40,379 nucleotides of DNA from Georgenia thermotolerans (GTDB lineage Bacteria > Actinomycetota > Actinomycetes > Actinomycetales > Actinomycetaceae). Shown here piece after piece: positions 16,785 to 24,602 of this stretch (position 1 is the stretch's first letter; every line of letters begins with the position of its first letter). Under the pieces are notes generated by a model that ran no database searches, was not told the origin of the DNA, and saw only the letters and a list, made by a program, of their open reading frames with translations. Position numbers and translations under genes: made by a program. The stretch lies in assembly GCF_009193185.1 (NCBI RefSeq), contig NZ_VUKF01000042.1, positions 1-40,379 of the forward strand. The letters run 5' to 3'.

Positions 16785-16799
16785 TCACCGCACAACAAA
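16779..16799. promoter_or_regulatory. XylR operator between xylR and xylA
   Basis: TATGTT, TCA, then CCGCACAACAAA; an imperfect palindrome with TTATGTTT-type and AACAAAT-type halves. It begins on the xylA -10 and runs past the start point, and reaches the expected -35 area of xylR. Confidence 0.8.
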
Positions 16800-16819
16800 T
16801 CTCGACGAGGAGAAGCAAC

Positions 16820-18010
16820 ATGGTGCGCACGCCCACCCCGGAGGACCGTTTCTCGTTCGGCCTGTGGACCGTCGGCTGGACCGCCCGCGACCAGTTCGGC
16901 GAGGCGACCCGCCCCGCCCTGGACCCGTGGGAGTATGCGGGCCGGCTGGCCGAGCTGGGGGCCTGGGGGGTGACCTTCCACGACGACGACGTCGTCCCGT
17001 TCGGCGCCCCCGACGAGGACCGCGACCGGATCCTGCAGACCTTCAAGAAGGCCGTCGACGCCGCCGGGCTGGTGGTGGAGATGGTCACCACCAACACCTT
17101 CTCCCACCCGGTGTTCAAGGACGGCGCGCTGACCTCCAACGACCGCTCCGTCCGGCGGTTCGCGCTGCGCAAGGTGCTGCGCAACGTCGACCTCGCCGCC
17201 GAGCTGGGCGCGGAGACGTTCGTCATGTGGGGCGGGCGCGAGGGCAGCGAGTACGACGGCGCCAAGGACGTCAACGCCGCCCTGGACCGCTACGCCGAGG
17301 GCCTCGACACGGTCGCCGGCTACATCAAGGACCAGGGCTACGGCCTGCGCATCGCCCTGGAGCCCAAGCCGAACGAGCCGCGCGGGGACATCCTGCTGCC
17401 CACCGTCGGCCACGCGCTGGCCCTCATCGCGCGCCTGCAGCACGAGGACATCGTCGGCCTCAACCCCGAGACCGGCCACGAGCAGATGGCGGGGCTGAAC
17501 TACACCCATGCCCTGGCCCAGGCGCTGTGGTCGGGCAAGCTGTTCCACATCGACCTCAACGGCCAGCGCTCGATCAAGTTCGACCAGGACCTGGTCTTCG
17601 GCCACGGCGACCTGCTCTCGGCCTTCTTCACCGTCGACCTCATCGAGAACGGCTTCCCCAGCGCCGGCCAGGACGGGCCGATGTACCGCGGCCCGCGGCA
17701 CTTCGACTACAAGCCCTCCCGCACCGAGGGCTTCGACGGGGTGTGGGAGTCCGCCCGCGCCAACATGGAGACCTACCTGCTGCTCGCCGAGAAGGCCCGC
17801 GCCTACCGGGCCGACCCCGAGGTGCAGGCCGCCATGGAGCAGGCCGGCGTCCTCGAGCTGTCCGAGCCCACCCTCGCCGCGGGCGAGAGCGTGGCGGACC
17901 TGCTCGCCGACCGGCGCGCGTTCGAGGACTTCGACGCCGACGCCGCCGCCCAGCGCGGGTTCGGCTTCGTGCGGCTGAACCAGCTCGCCATCGCCCACCT
18001 CATCGGCTGA
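16820..18010 (+). CDS. xylA: Xylose isomerase
   Basis: XylA interconverts D-xylose and D-xylulose in the cytoplasm, using two divalent metals. It is a class I (actinomycete-type) enzyme of 396 residues. Active-site residues are all visible: His54 and Asp57 in [12 protein letters not shown], the metal ligand Glu and the Lys in [11 protein letters not shown], Glu and His in [11 protein letters not shown], Asp in FHIDLNGQ, the pair of Asp in [11 protein letters not shown], and Asp in HFDYKPSR. The Shine-Dalgarno is strong. It heads the xylAB operon, with xylB starting 19 bp after its stop. Confidence 0.98.
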   Translation: MVRTPTPEDRFSFGLWTVGWTARDQFGEATRPALDPWEYAGRLAELGAWGVTFHDDDVVPFGAPDEDRDRILQTFKKAVDAAGLVVEMVTTNTFSHPVFKDGALTSNDRSVRRFALRKVLRNVDLAAELGAETFVMWGGREGSEYDGAKDVNAALDRYAEGLDTVAGYIKDQGYGLRIALEPKPNEPRGDILLPTVGHALALIARLQHEDIVGLNPETGHEQMAGLNYTHALAQALWSGKLFHIDLNGQRSIKFDQDLVFGHGDLLSAFFTVDLIENGFPSAGQDGPMYRGPRHFDYKPSRTEGFDGVWESARANMETYLLLAEKARAYRADPEVQAAMEQAGVLELSEPTLAAGESVADLLADRRAFEDFDADAAAQRGFGFVRLNQLAIAHLIG

Positions 18011-18029
18011 CCCGGGGGAAGGTGGGGAC

Positions 18030-19496
18030 GTGAGCGAGACGCTGGTCGCCGGGATCGACTCCTCGACCCAGTCGTGCAAGGTGGTCGTCCGCGACGCGGC
18101 GACCGGGGCGCTGCGCCGGTTCGGGCAGGCCCCGCACCCCGACGGCACCGAGGTCGACCCCGAGGCGTGGTGGGAGGCCCTGCAGGCGGCGGTCGCGGCG
18201 GCCGGCGGGCTCGGCGACGTCGCCGCCGTCAGCGTGGGCGGGCAGCAGCACGGCATGGTCGCGCTCGACGCCGACGGGGAGGTGATCCGCCCGGCGCTGC
18301 TGTGGAACGACACCCGCAGCGCCGGCGCGGCCGCCGACCTCGTGGCCGAGCTCGGCGCGGCGGAGTGGGCCCGGGCCACCGGGTCGGTGCCCGTGGCGTC
18401 GCTGACGGTGACCAAGCTGCGCTGGCTGGCCGACCACGAGCCCGCCAACGCCGCCCGCGTCGCCGCCGTCGCCCTCCCGCACGACTGGCTCACCTGGCGG
18501 CTGAGCGGGGCGTGCTCCTTCGACACCCTGGTCACCGACCGGTCCGACGCCTCGGGCACCGGCTACTTCGACACCGCCCGCGGGGTCTACCGCCGCGACC
18601 TGCTCGCCCGGGCGCTGCGCCGCGACGACGTCGAGGGCATCGTGCTGCCGCGCGTGCTCGGCCCCGGGGCCCGGGCGGGGGAGGGGCGCGGGCCCCTCGC
18701 TCACGCCGTCCTGGGCCCCGGCGCCGGGGACAACGCCGCCGCCGCGCTCGGCCTGGGCATGAGCGCGGGGGACGTGGCGATCTCGGTGGGCACCTCCGGG
18801 GTGGTCTCCGCCGTCGCCGGCGCCCCCGTGGCGGACCCCTCCGGCCTCGTCAGCGGCTTCGCCGACGCGACCGGCGCCTTCCTGCCGCTGGCGTGCACGC
18901 TGAACGGCTCGCGGGTGCTCGACGCCACCGCCCGGCTGCTGGGCGTGGACCACGCCGGGCTGAGCGCCCTGGCGCTCGCGGCCGAGCCCGGCGCCGGCGG
19001 GCTGACCCTGGTGCCCTACCTCGAGGGCGAGCGCACCCCGAACCTGCCCGACGCCACCGGCTCGCTGCTCGGCCTCACCCTGGGGTCCCTGACCCCCGAG
19101 AACCTGGCGCGGGCCGCCGTCGAGGGCCTGCTGTGCGGGCTCGCGGACGGGCTCGCGGCCCTGGAGGCCCAGGGCGCGGCGGTCGAGCGGATCCAGCTCA
19201 TCGGCGGGGCCGCCCGGTCCGAGGCGCTGCGGCGCATCGCCCCGGCGGTCCTCGGCCGGCCCGTGACCGTCCCCGAGCCGGGGGAGTACGTGGCCGACGG
19301 CGCCGCCCGCCAGGCCGCCTGGGTGCTCTCCGGGGCGGAGCGCGCGCCCGCGTGGACCGCGTCGGGGGTGCGCACCTACGAGGCCGAGGCGACGCCGGAG
19401 GTGCGCGAGCGCTACGCCGCCCGCCGCGACCTGGTGGCCGACCGTGAGGTCAGGGCCGGTGCGCGAACTTCTCCAGCAGCCCCGAGTCGCCGCTGA
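18030..19496 (+). CDS. xylB: Xylulokinase
   Basis: XylB phosphorylates D-xylulose to D-xylulose 5-phosphate. The 488-residue FGGY kinase shows [14 protein letters not shown] at the N-terminus, [22 protein letters not shown], the hinge [34 protein letters not shown], and the C-terminal [16 protein letters not shown] with [12 protein letters not shown]. These are xylulokinase-type rather than ribulokinase-type signatures. The GTG start follows GGAAGG. The last 47 bp overlap the 3' end of trkA on the other strand, and the final roughly 15 residues look like unconserved read-through. Co-transcribed with xylA. Confidence 0.96.
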   Translation: MSETLVAGIDSSTQSCKVVVRDAATGALRRFGQAPHPDGTEVDPEAWWEALQAAVAAAGGLGDVAAVSVGGQQHGMVALDADGEVIRPALLWNDTRSAGAAADLVAELGAAEWARATGSVPVASLTVTKLRWLADHEPANAARVAAVALPHDWLTWRLSGACSFDTLVTDRSDASGTGYFDTARGVYRRDLLARALRRDDVEGIVLPRVLGPGARAGEGRGPLAHAVLGPGAGDNAAAALGLGMSAGDVAISVGTSGVVSAVAGAPVADPSGLVSGFADATGAFLPLACTLNGSRVLDATARLLGVDHAGLSALALAAEPGAGGLTLVPYLEGERTPNLPDATGSLLGLTLGSLTPENLARAAVEGLLCGLADGLAALEAQGAAVERIQLIGGAARSEALRRIAPAVLGRPVTVPEPGEYVADGAARQAAWVLSGAERAPAWTASGVRTYEAEATPEVRERYAARRDLVADREVRAGARTSPAAPSRR

Positions 19497-20118
19497 CGAT
19501 CAGCAGGTCGTCGGCCCCGATGCGGGTCTCCGGCGTGGCGTACTCGAACGGCTCGCCCGGGGGCTTCACGCCGATGATCGTGATGCCGTAGCGCTGGCGG
19601 ATCTTCGACTCCGCCAGCGTGAAGCCCTGCGTCTCGCGCGGCGGGCGCATCTTGACGATGGCGAAGCCGTCCTCCATCTCGATGTAGTCGAGCATGCGGC
19701 CGGAGACCATGTGCGCCACGCGCTGCCCGGCGTCGTACTCCGGGTAGACGACGTGGTGGGCGCCGATGCGGCGCAGGATGCGCCCGTGCTCGGCGCTGAT
19801 GGCCTTGGCCCAGATCTGCGGCATCTCCATGTCGACGAGGTTGCCGGTGATGAGCACCGAGGCCTCGAGGTAGGAGCCGACGCCGACCACGGCGACGGGG
19901 AAGTCCTCGGCGCCGAGCTGTTCGAGGGCCTCGGGGTTGGTCGCGTCGGCCTCGACCACCGGCAGCCGGCTGGACCACTGCTGCACCAGCGCCGGGTCCT
20001 TCTCCACCGCCAGCACGTCGCGGCCGAGCCGCTCGAGCGTGGCGGCGATGGCGGCGCCGAAGCGGCCCAGGCCGATGACCAGCACACCGGCGTCGCGCGG
20101 CTGCGCCTTCTCAGACAT
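19450..20118 (-). CDS. trkA: Potassium uptake regulatory subunit (TrkA/KtrA type)
   Basis: This cytoplasmic ring protein gates the potassium channel subunit encoded just upstream. The 222 residues hold an RCK_N Rossmann domain ([20 protein letters not shown], with DVLAVEKD and [11 protein letters not shown]) and a C-terminal RCK_C domain ([20 protein letters not shown] to [15 protein letters not shown]). One RCK pair makes it KtrA-like rather than the duplicated E. coli TrkA. ATG 20118 follows GAGGAGCTGAGG; an in-frame codon at 20157 would add 13 unconserved residues. It follows trkH by 43 bp. RCK_C domains of this class can bind nucleotides including c-di-AMP, which DisA in this window makes; whether this one does is not known. 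Confidence 0.94.
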   Translation of the reverse strand: MSEKAQPRDAGVLVIGLGRFGAAIAATLERLGRDVLAVEKDPALVQQWSSRLPVVEADATNPEALEQLGAEDFPVAVVGVGSYLEASVLITGNLVDMEMPQIWAKAISAEHGRILRRIGAHHVVYPEYDAGQRVAHMVSGRMLDYIEMEDGFAIVKMRPPRETQGFTLAESKIRQRYGITIIGVKPPGEPFEYATPETRIGADDLLIVSGDSGLLEKFAHRP

Positions 20119-20161
20119 CCTCAGCTCCTCGTCCGGCCCGGGCGGGCCGGGATCCATTGTG

Positions 20162-21541
20162 TCAGCCGATGATCGGCCGCTCGTTGGGCATGCGGATGAC
20201 CCGGCGGCGCTCGCGCAGCGCCAGCGCCGCGGCCACCGTGATCGTGCCGGTCCGCCCGGCGTACATCAGCCCGGTGAGCACGTACTTCGCGGCGTCGGGC
20301 AGGTCGGCGGTGATGCCGGTGCTCAGCCCGCAGGTGGCGAAGGCGGAGATCACCTCGAAGAGGATGCTGTCCAGCGGCAGGTCCGTGATCATCAGCAGCA
20401 GCAGCGTGGAGACCCCCACGAGGGTCGAGCCGAGGAAGGCCACCGACACCGCCAGCCGCACCGTGGAGGAGCCGATCCGGCGCCCGTAGGCCTCGATGTC
20501 CCGGTCCCCGCGGGCCTCGGCGACGATGGCCAGGACCAGCACGGCCAGGGTGGTGACCTTGATGCCGCCGGCCGTCGAGGCGCTGCCGCCGCCGACGAAC
20601 ATCAGCGCGTCGGTGAGGAACCACGTGGACTCGCGCATCTGGCCGACGTCGACCGTGGCCAGCCCGGACGAGCGCGGCGTCATGCCCTGCACGAGGCTGG
20701 CCAGCACCCGGTCCCCGAGGGAGAGCCGGCCCAGGGTGGCGGGGTTGGTCCACTCGAACAGGGCGACCGCCACCGCGGCGCCGGCGAAGAGGACCGCGGA
20801 GGTGACGACGGTCAGCTTGGCGTGCAGGCTCCACCTGCGCGGCTCGCGCCACTGCCGGGCGACGTTGAGGATCACGGGGAAGCCGACGGCGCCGACGAAC
20901 GTGCCGACGACGATCGGCAGCCCCAGCCACCAGTCGCCCACGTAGGGGGTCAGCCCGCCGTGGACGACGACGAAGCCGGCGTTGTTGAAGATGCTCAGGG
21001 CCATGAACACGCCGTGCCACAGGGCCGGCGCGAGCGACTCGCCCTGGTCGAGGAACCACGGCACGAGCACGACGGCGAGGGAGGCCTCCACCACCGCCGA
21101 GGCCACGATGACGGCCCGGATGAGGGAGCCCACCTCGCCCAGCCCCGTCGTCTTCGTCTCGACGGCGGTGAGCATCCGCTGGGTCAGCCCGATGCGCCGG
21201 GAGACGGCCAGGCCGAGGATGGAGGCGAGGGTCATCACGCCCAGGCCGCCGATCTGGATGCCGACGAGGATGACGACCTGGCCGAAGAACGACCAGTACG
21301 TCGCCGTGTCCACGGTGACCAGGCCGGTGACGCACACCGCCGACGTCGCGGTGAACAGGGCGTCGGCGAACGGGGCGCGCTCGCCGGAGGCGGTGGCCGC
21401 CGGCAGCGACAGCAGCGCCGTCTCCACGGCGATGATCGCGGCGAAGACGAGCAGGGCCAGGCGGGCCGGGGAGCTGCGGGCGATGTGGTCGACCCAGTCC
21501 CGGGAGGCGCGCAGCGCCCCGGGGAACGACAGCGTCGCCAC
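20162..21541 (-). CDS. trkH: Potassium channel subunit (TrkH/KtrB type)
   Basis: This is the membrane pore of a sodium- or proton-coupled potassium uptake system. The 459-residue protein has four pseudo-repeated pore units with their filter segments: TSAVCVTGL, FNNAGFVVV, SASTAGGIKV, and ISAFATCGLSTG, each holding the conserved glycine. The length suits the KtrB branch. The GTG start follows AAGGGGCAGG. It is the first gene of a trkH-trkA operon. In the 185-bp gap upstream I see a 7-bp stem (21581-21587 with 21593-21599) and no convincing promoter hexamers for it. Confidence 0.94.
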   Translation of the reverse strand: MATLSFPGALRASRDWVDHIARSSPARLALLVFAAIIAVETALLSLPAATASGERAPFADALFTATSAVCVTGLVTVDTATYWSFFGQVVILVGIQIGGLGVMTLASILGLAVSRRIGLTQRMLTAVETKTTGLGEVGSLIRAVIVASAVVEASLAVVLVPWFLDQGESLAPALWHGVFMALSIFNNAGFVVVHGGLTPYVGDWWLGLPIVVGTFVGAVGFPVILNVARQWREPRRWSLHAKLTVVTSAVLFAGAAVAVALFEWTNPATLGRLSLGDRVLASLVQGMTPRSSGLATVDVGQMRESTWFLTDALMFVGGGSASTAGGIKVTTLAVLVLAIVAEARGDRDIEAYGRRIGSSTVRLAVSVAFLGSTLVGVSTLLLLMITDLPLDSILFEVISAFATCGLSTGITADLPDAAKYVLTGLMYAGRTGTITVAAALALRERRRVIRMPNERPIIG

Positions 21542-21715
21542 GCCTGCCCCTTCCGCACACCCGGCGCGGCCGCGACCGCGGGCCCGCCGAGCGCGGGCCA
21601 GGGATCACCTTGGCACAACGGCCCCCGGCCCAGCGCGACGGCGCACCTGGTCACCGGCGCGGCCGCCCGGCCCTCCCGTCGCGAGGCGGCGGCGCACGCC
21701 GGCCCCGCCGCCCGC

Positions 21716-21721
21716 TACGGT
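21716..21721 (+). promoter_or_regulatory. -10-like TACGGT before acuC
   Basis: TACGGT is followed by five bases (GAAGC) and ATG 21727. GAAG might act as a weak Shine-Dalgarno, so the leaderless reading is less certain here. Confidence 0.4.
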
Positions 21722-21726
21722 GAAGC

Positions 21727-22902
21727 ATGCCCGCCGCCGCGCTCCTCGTCTGGTCCGAGGACCTGGTCAGCTACGACTTCGGCCTCGCCCACCCGATGAC
21801 GCCGGTCCGTCTGCTCCTCACCCACCAGCTGCTCGAGGACCTGGGGGTGCTCGACGGGCGGCTGAGGGTCGTGCCCGCGCCGGTCGCCGCCGACGCCGAC
21901 CTGCTGCGGGTGCACACCCCCGACTACGTCGACGTCGTGCGCGAGGCCCAGGAGCGCGGGCACGCCCGGCCCGGCTACGGCCTGGGCGACGAGGACACCC
22001 CCGTCTTCGGGCAGGTGCACACCGCCTCGGCCCGCATCGTCGGCTCGACGCTGACGGCGGCGCAGGCCGTCTGGCGCGGGGACGTCGCCCGGGCGGCGAG
22101 CATCGCCGGCGGCATGCACCACGCCATGCCGGGCCGCGCGTCGGGCTTCTGCGTCTACAACGACGCCGCCGTGGCCATCTCCTGGCTCGTCGAGCAGGGC
22201 GCCCGGGTGGCCTACGTCGACCTCGACGCCCACCACGGCGACGGCGTCGAGCGCGTGTTCTGGGACGAGGACCGGGTGCTGACCGTCTCGGTGCACCAGC
22301 ACCCCGGCACCCTCTTCCCCGGCACCGGCTACGCCCAGGACACCGGCTCGGCGCGGGCGCGGGGCAGCGCCGTCAACGTCGCCCTCCCCGCCGGCACGGG
22401 CGACGCCGCCTGGCTGCGCGCCGTCGAGGCCGTCACCGAGCCGCTGATCAGGGCCCACGAGCCCGACATCATCGTCAGCCAGCACGGCTGCGACTGCCAC
22501 GGCAGCGACCCGCTGGCCCAGCTCGACGTGTCCGTCGACGCCCAGCGCGCCGCCCAGCTCCTCGTCGCCGGCATCGCCGAGCGGCACGCCGGCGGCCGCT
22601 GGGTGGCCCTCGGCGGGGGCGGGTACGAGGTGATCGGCGTCGTCCCGCGGGCCTGGTCCCACCTGGTGGCGACGGTCGCGGGCCGCCCGCTCGACCCGGC
22701 CACGCCCGTGCCCGAGGCGTGGCGCCGGCGGGTGCGGGAGATGGCCGACGTCGAGGCCCCGTCGACGATGAGCGACGGCCGCGACGGTGCCTTCGCCCGG
22801 TTCGCCGACGGGTACAACCCCGACGACGCCGCCGACCGGGCCATCCTCGCCACCCGCCAGGCCGTCTTCCCCTGGCACGGCCTGGACCCGCTGCTGGACT
22901 GA
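21727..22902 (+). CDS. acuC: Histone-deacetylase-like protein, AcuC type
   Basis: This zinc hydrolase is expected to remove acetyl groups from protein lysines; AcuC of Bacillus activates acetyl-CoA synthetase in this way. The 391 residues carry the arginase/deacetylase fold: GGMHHAMPGRASGFCVYND with the catalytic histidine pair, VDLDAHHGDG with zinc ligands Asp and His, VHQHPGTLFPGTG, SQHGCDCHGSDPL with the third zinc ligand Asp, and GGGGYE. The protein begins close to the expected AcuC N-terminus (SYDFGLAHPMTPVR). The physiological target is not shown by the neighbours. Confidence 0.93.
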   Translation: MPAAALLVWSEDLVSYDFGLAHPMTPVRLLLTHQLLEDLGVLDGRLRVVPAPVAADADLLRVHTPDYVDVVREAQERGHARPGYGLGDEDTPVFGQVHTASARIVGSTLTAAQAVWRGDVARAASIAGGMHHAMPGRASGFCVYNDAAVAISWLVEQGARVAYVDLDAHHGDGVERVFWDEDRVLTVSVHQHPGTLFPGTGYAQDTGSARARGSAVNVALPAGTGDAAWLRAVEAVTEPLIRAHEPDIIVSQHGCDCHGSDPLAQLDVSVDAQRAAQLLVAGIAERHAGGRWVALGGGGYEVIGVVPRAWSHLVATVAGRPLDPATPVPEAWRRRVREMADVEAPSTMSDGRDGAFARFADGYNPDDAADRAILATRQAVFPWHGLDPLLD

Positions 22903-22942
22903 CGGCCGAGGCGTTGGTCACAGACACGCTCCGCGGAAGCAT

Positions 22943-22971
22943 TTCGCCGACGCGGCGATTACCCCTATATT
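22943..22971 (+). promoter_or_regulatory. Promoter of the BldC-like gene
   Basis: -35 TTCGCC, 17-bp spacer, -10 TATATT. The AT-rich -10 stands out strongly in this GC-rich DNA. It implies a leader of roughly 45 nt with AGAAGGA before ATG 23024. Confidence 0.6.
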
Positions 22972-23023
22972 TCGATCTGGAGAGCCCCGCCGCACCGGCA
23001 GGGGACGAGAAGGACGGACGGAC

Positions 23024-23239
23024 ATGGCCGAGCAGCTGGGAGCGCCACGGTTCCTCACCGTCGCCGAGGTCGCCGAGCTGATGCGGGTGTCCAAGATGAC
23101 GGTCTACCGCATGGTGCACGCCGGGGAGCTCCCTGCCGTGCGCATGGGCCGGTCCTTCCGCGTCCCGCAGGCCGCGGTCGAGCACCTCATCAGCGAGGGG
23201 CTGGGGGAGTGGGGTCAGGCGTCCGCTTCCGGGCGCTGA
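23024..23239 (+). CDS. Small helix-turn-helix protein, BldC/excisionase-like
   Basis: This is a 71-residue DNA-binding protein with a single MerR-type winged helix (residues about 10-58: RFLTVAEVAELMRVSKMTVY, then GELPAVRMGRSFRVPQAAVE). BldC-like proteins bind DNA cooperatively and control development or, in shorter relatives, unknown genes. AGAAGGAC precedes the ATG. It sits directly before the bS22-type ribosomal gene; I recall the same pair in mycobacteria (Rv0500A-Rv0500B), so this is a conserved neighbourhood rather than a phage excisionase. Regulatory targets are unknown. Confidence 0.9.
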   Translation: MAEQLGAPRFLTVAEVAELMRVSKMTVYRMVHAGELPAVRMGRSFRVPQAAVEHLISEGLGEWGQASASGR

Positions 23240-23244
23240 CCGGG

Positions 23245-23250
23245 TAGGAT
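23245..23250 (+). promoter_or_regulatory. -10-like TAGGAT before the bS22 gene
   Basis: TAGGAT lies just after the stop of the BldC-like gene, about 70 nt before ATG 23320. No good -35 is seen, so the gene may also be read from the upstream promoter. Confidence 0.35.
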
Positions 23251-23261
23251 CGTTCTGTTCT

Positions 23262-23284
23262 GCGCGCGGCCGCTGGCCGCGCGC
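23262..23284 (+). promoter_or_regulatory. Perfect hairpin in the bS22 leader
   Basis: GCGCGCGGCC and GGCCGCGCGC form a 10-bp stem around a three-base loop (GCT), 35 bp before the start codon. There is no T-run. It could attenuate transcription from upstream or act in the message of a ribosomal protein. Confidence 0.55.
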
Positions 23285-23319
23285 TCGCGCACGTACAACC
23301 AAGCATGTGAGGTTCCCCT

Positions 23320-23418
23320 ATGGGCTCGGTCATCAAGAAGCGCCGCAAGCGCATGTCGAAGAAGAAGCACCGCAAGCTCCTGCGCAAGACGCGCCACCAG
23401 CGTCGCAACAAGAAGTGA
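23320..23418 (+). CDS. Small basic ribosomal protein, bS22 / AURKAIP1-COX24 type
   Basis: This is a 32-residue, almost wholly basic protein ([20 protein letters not shown], then [12 protein letters not shown]). It matches the tiny actinobacterial protein with the AURKAIP1/COX24 domain, which was found as bS22 on the mycobacterial 30S subunit near the decoding centre and intersubunit face. The length is standard for the family. GTGAGG precedes the ATG by about seven bases. It is easily missed by gene finders because of its size. A perfect 10-bp hairpin lies in its leader and another hairpin follows it. Confidence 0.95.
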   Translation: MGSVIKKRRKRMSKKKHRKLLRKTRHQRRNKK

Positions 23419-23450
23419 CGCCCCGGCGCCCCGCGCGGGCGTCGTGACCC

Positions 23451-23476
23451 CAGGCCCGGCCCATGTGCCGGGCCTG
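23451..23476 (+). terminator. Terminator after bS22
   Basis: CAGGCCCGGC and GCCGGGCCTG form a 10-bp stem with a six-base loop (CCATGT). A smaller stem, GACGCCC with GGGCGTC, lies just before it at 23417-23443. Confidence 0.75.
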
Positions 23477-23527
23477 AGTCGTTCCCCGGCCGGCCCGCGC
23501 GCCCACCGCGGGGGCCCCGGGGCCGCG

Positions 23528-23533
23528 TAGGGT
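23528..23533 (+). promoter_or_regulatory. -10-like TAGGGT before the glutaredoxin-like gene
   Basis: TAGGGT, seven bases, then ATG 23541, without a Shine-Dalgarno. Confidence 0.5.
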
Positions 23534-23540
23534 CGGGTCC

Positions 23541-23801
23541 ATGCACGACACCACCCCCGCCGACCCCGCCCGCGTCGTCCTCTACGGCCGCGACGGCTGC
23601 CACCTGTGCGACCAGGCCCGCACCATGCTCGAGCGGGTGCGGGAGGAGACCGGCGAGGGCTTCGTGGAGGTCGACATCGACGCCGACCCGCAGCTGCGCG
23701 AGCGCTACGGCGAGCTCGTGCCGGTGGTCACCGTCGACGGCGTGCAGCAGGGGTACTGGCGCATCGAGGCGGCCCGGGTGCGGGCGGCCCTCGCCCGCTG
23801 A
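23541..23801 (+). CDS. Glutaredoxin-like protein (DUF836 type)
   Basis: This is an 86-residue thioredoxin-fold protein, probably a cytoplasmic thiol-disulfide carrier. The redox motif is C-H-L-C in VVLYGRDGCHLCDQARTML, followed by VDIDADPQLRERYG and the cis-proline segment LVPVVTVDG. Proteins of this short form are widespread in actinobacteria, often near ribosomal or proC-region genes, and their partners are mostly unknown. It has its own TAGGGT and is followed by a shared terminator facing the yceI gene. Confidence 0.88.
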   Translation: MHDTTPADPARVVLYGRDGCHLCDQARTMLERVREETGEGFVEVDIDADPQLRERYGELVPVVTVDGVQQGYWRIEAARVRAALAR

Positions 23802-23828
23802 GGCGCGGCCTCAGCGCCCGGGACGACG

Positions 23829-23860
23829 AACGGCGACGCCCCGCGAGGGGCGCCGCCGTT
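23829..23860. terminator. Bidirectional terminator between the glutaredoxin-like gene and yceI
   Basis: AACGGCG, one mismatch, CGCCCC pairs with GGGGCG, one mismatch, CGCCGTT around a GCGA tetraloop. A short T-run follows on the forward strand. It lies between converging genes. Confidence 0.8.
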
Positions 23861-23879
23861 TCGACGTGAGTGGGGGCTG

Positions 23880-24419
23880 TCAGGCCTGGGCCGGGGTGGC
23901 CTCGATCTCGAGCTGGACCTTGACCTTGTCGCCGACGAGGAAGCCGCCGGTCTCCATGGCCGCGTTCCAGGTCAGGCCGAACTCCTTGCGGGAGATCTCG
24001 GTGGTGGCGGAGAAGCCGATGCGCGGGGAGCCGAAGGCGTCGACGACCGAGCCGTTGAACTCCGCGTCGAGCGCGACGGGGTTGGTCACGCCGTTGATCG
24101 TCAGGTCGCCCTTGAGGACGAACTCCTCGCCGTCACCCTCCACGCCGGTGGAGACGAAGGTCCAGGTCGGCTTGCTCTCGGCGTCCCAGAAGTCGGCCGA
24201 GCGCAGGTGGCCGTCGCGGTTGGCGTCGCCGGTGTTGATGGAGGCGGCGTCGATGGTGACGGAGGCGGCGGAGTCGGCGAGGTTCTCGCCGACGGTGATG
24301 GTGCCCTCGACCTTCTCGAACTTGCCGCGCACCTTGGAGATGCCGGCGTGGCGGACGGTGAAGGCGACGTCGGTGTGCGAGCCGTCGATGACGTAGCTGC
24401 CAGCGGGAACGGTGGCCAT
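23880..24419 (-). CDS. YceI-family lipid-binding protein
   Basis: This is a 179-residue lipocalin-like beta-barrel expected to bind a long isoprenoid or similar amphiphile. Recognisable parts are the start PAGSYVIDGSHTDVAFTVRH, the VEGTITVGENLADSAASVTI strand pair, the INTGDANRDGHLRSADFWD segment, LTINGVTNPVALDAEFNG, and KEFGLTWNAAMETGGFLVGD. No signal peptide is present, so it is cytoplasmic, as in many actinobacterial members. ATG 24419 follows GGAGAA. It is divergent from a MarR-type regulator; a perfect palindrome covers its -10, so repression by MarR is likely. The biological ligand is unknown. Confidence 0.93.
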   Translation of the reverse strand: MATVPAGSYVIDGSHTDVAFTVRHAGISKVRGKFEKVEGTITVGENLADSAASVTIDAASINTGDANRDGHLRSADFWDAESKPTWTFVSTGVEGDGEEFVLKGDLTINGVTNPVALDAEFNGSVVDAFGSPRIGFSATTEISRKEFGLTWNAAMETGGFLVGDKVKVQLEIEATPAQA

Positions 24420-24443
24420 GTGGTTCTCCTCGAGGCGAGGCGG

Positions 24444-24463
24444 ATAGTTGACGTTTGAACTAT
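24444..24463. promoter_or_regulatory. MarR-type operator between yceI and marR
   Basis: ATAGTT, eight bases, AACTAT: a perfect 6-bp inverted repeat in one of the few AT-rich spots of the window. A second small palindrome, TGAACATTCA, lies at 24473-24482. The first overlaps the yceI -10, which fits repression. Confidence 0.7.
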
Positions 24464-24487
24464 ATTGGTGGTTGAACATTCACGCAA
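24459..24487 (-). promoter_or_regulatory. yceI promoter
   Basis: Reverse strand: -35 TTGCGT, 17-bp spacer, -10 TATAGT. The -10 lies within the right arm of the operator. Confidence 0.7.
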
Positions 24488-24602
24488 GAGGAACGGGAAG
24501 ATCGGCCAGGACCGGCCGGGACCGCCCCGAGGCGGGCGCGAAGGGCTCCCGCGGGAGCGCGCGAACGAGCAGACTGGCCTACGGCCCCAGGAGGAGGACA
24601 TC

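Noticed and set aside
21542-21726. c-di-AMP (ydaO-type) riboswitch before trkH
   Set aside because: The gap has only a short 7-bp stem and lacks a recognisable ydaO core.
23024-23239. Phage excisionase or integration module
   Set aside because: There is no integrase or attachment repeat nearby, and the gene sits in a conserved pair with bS22.
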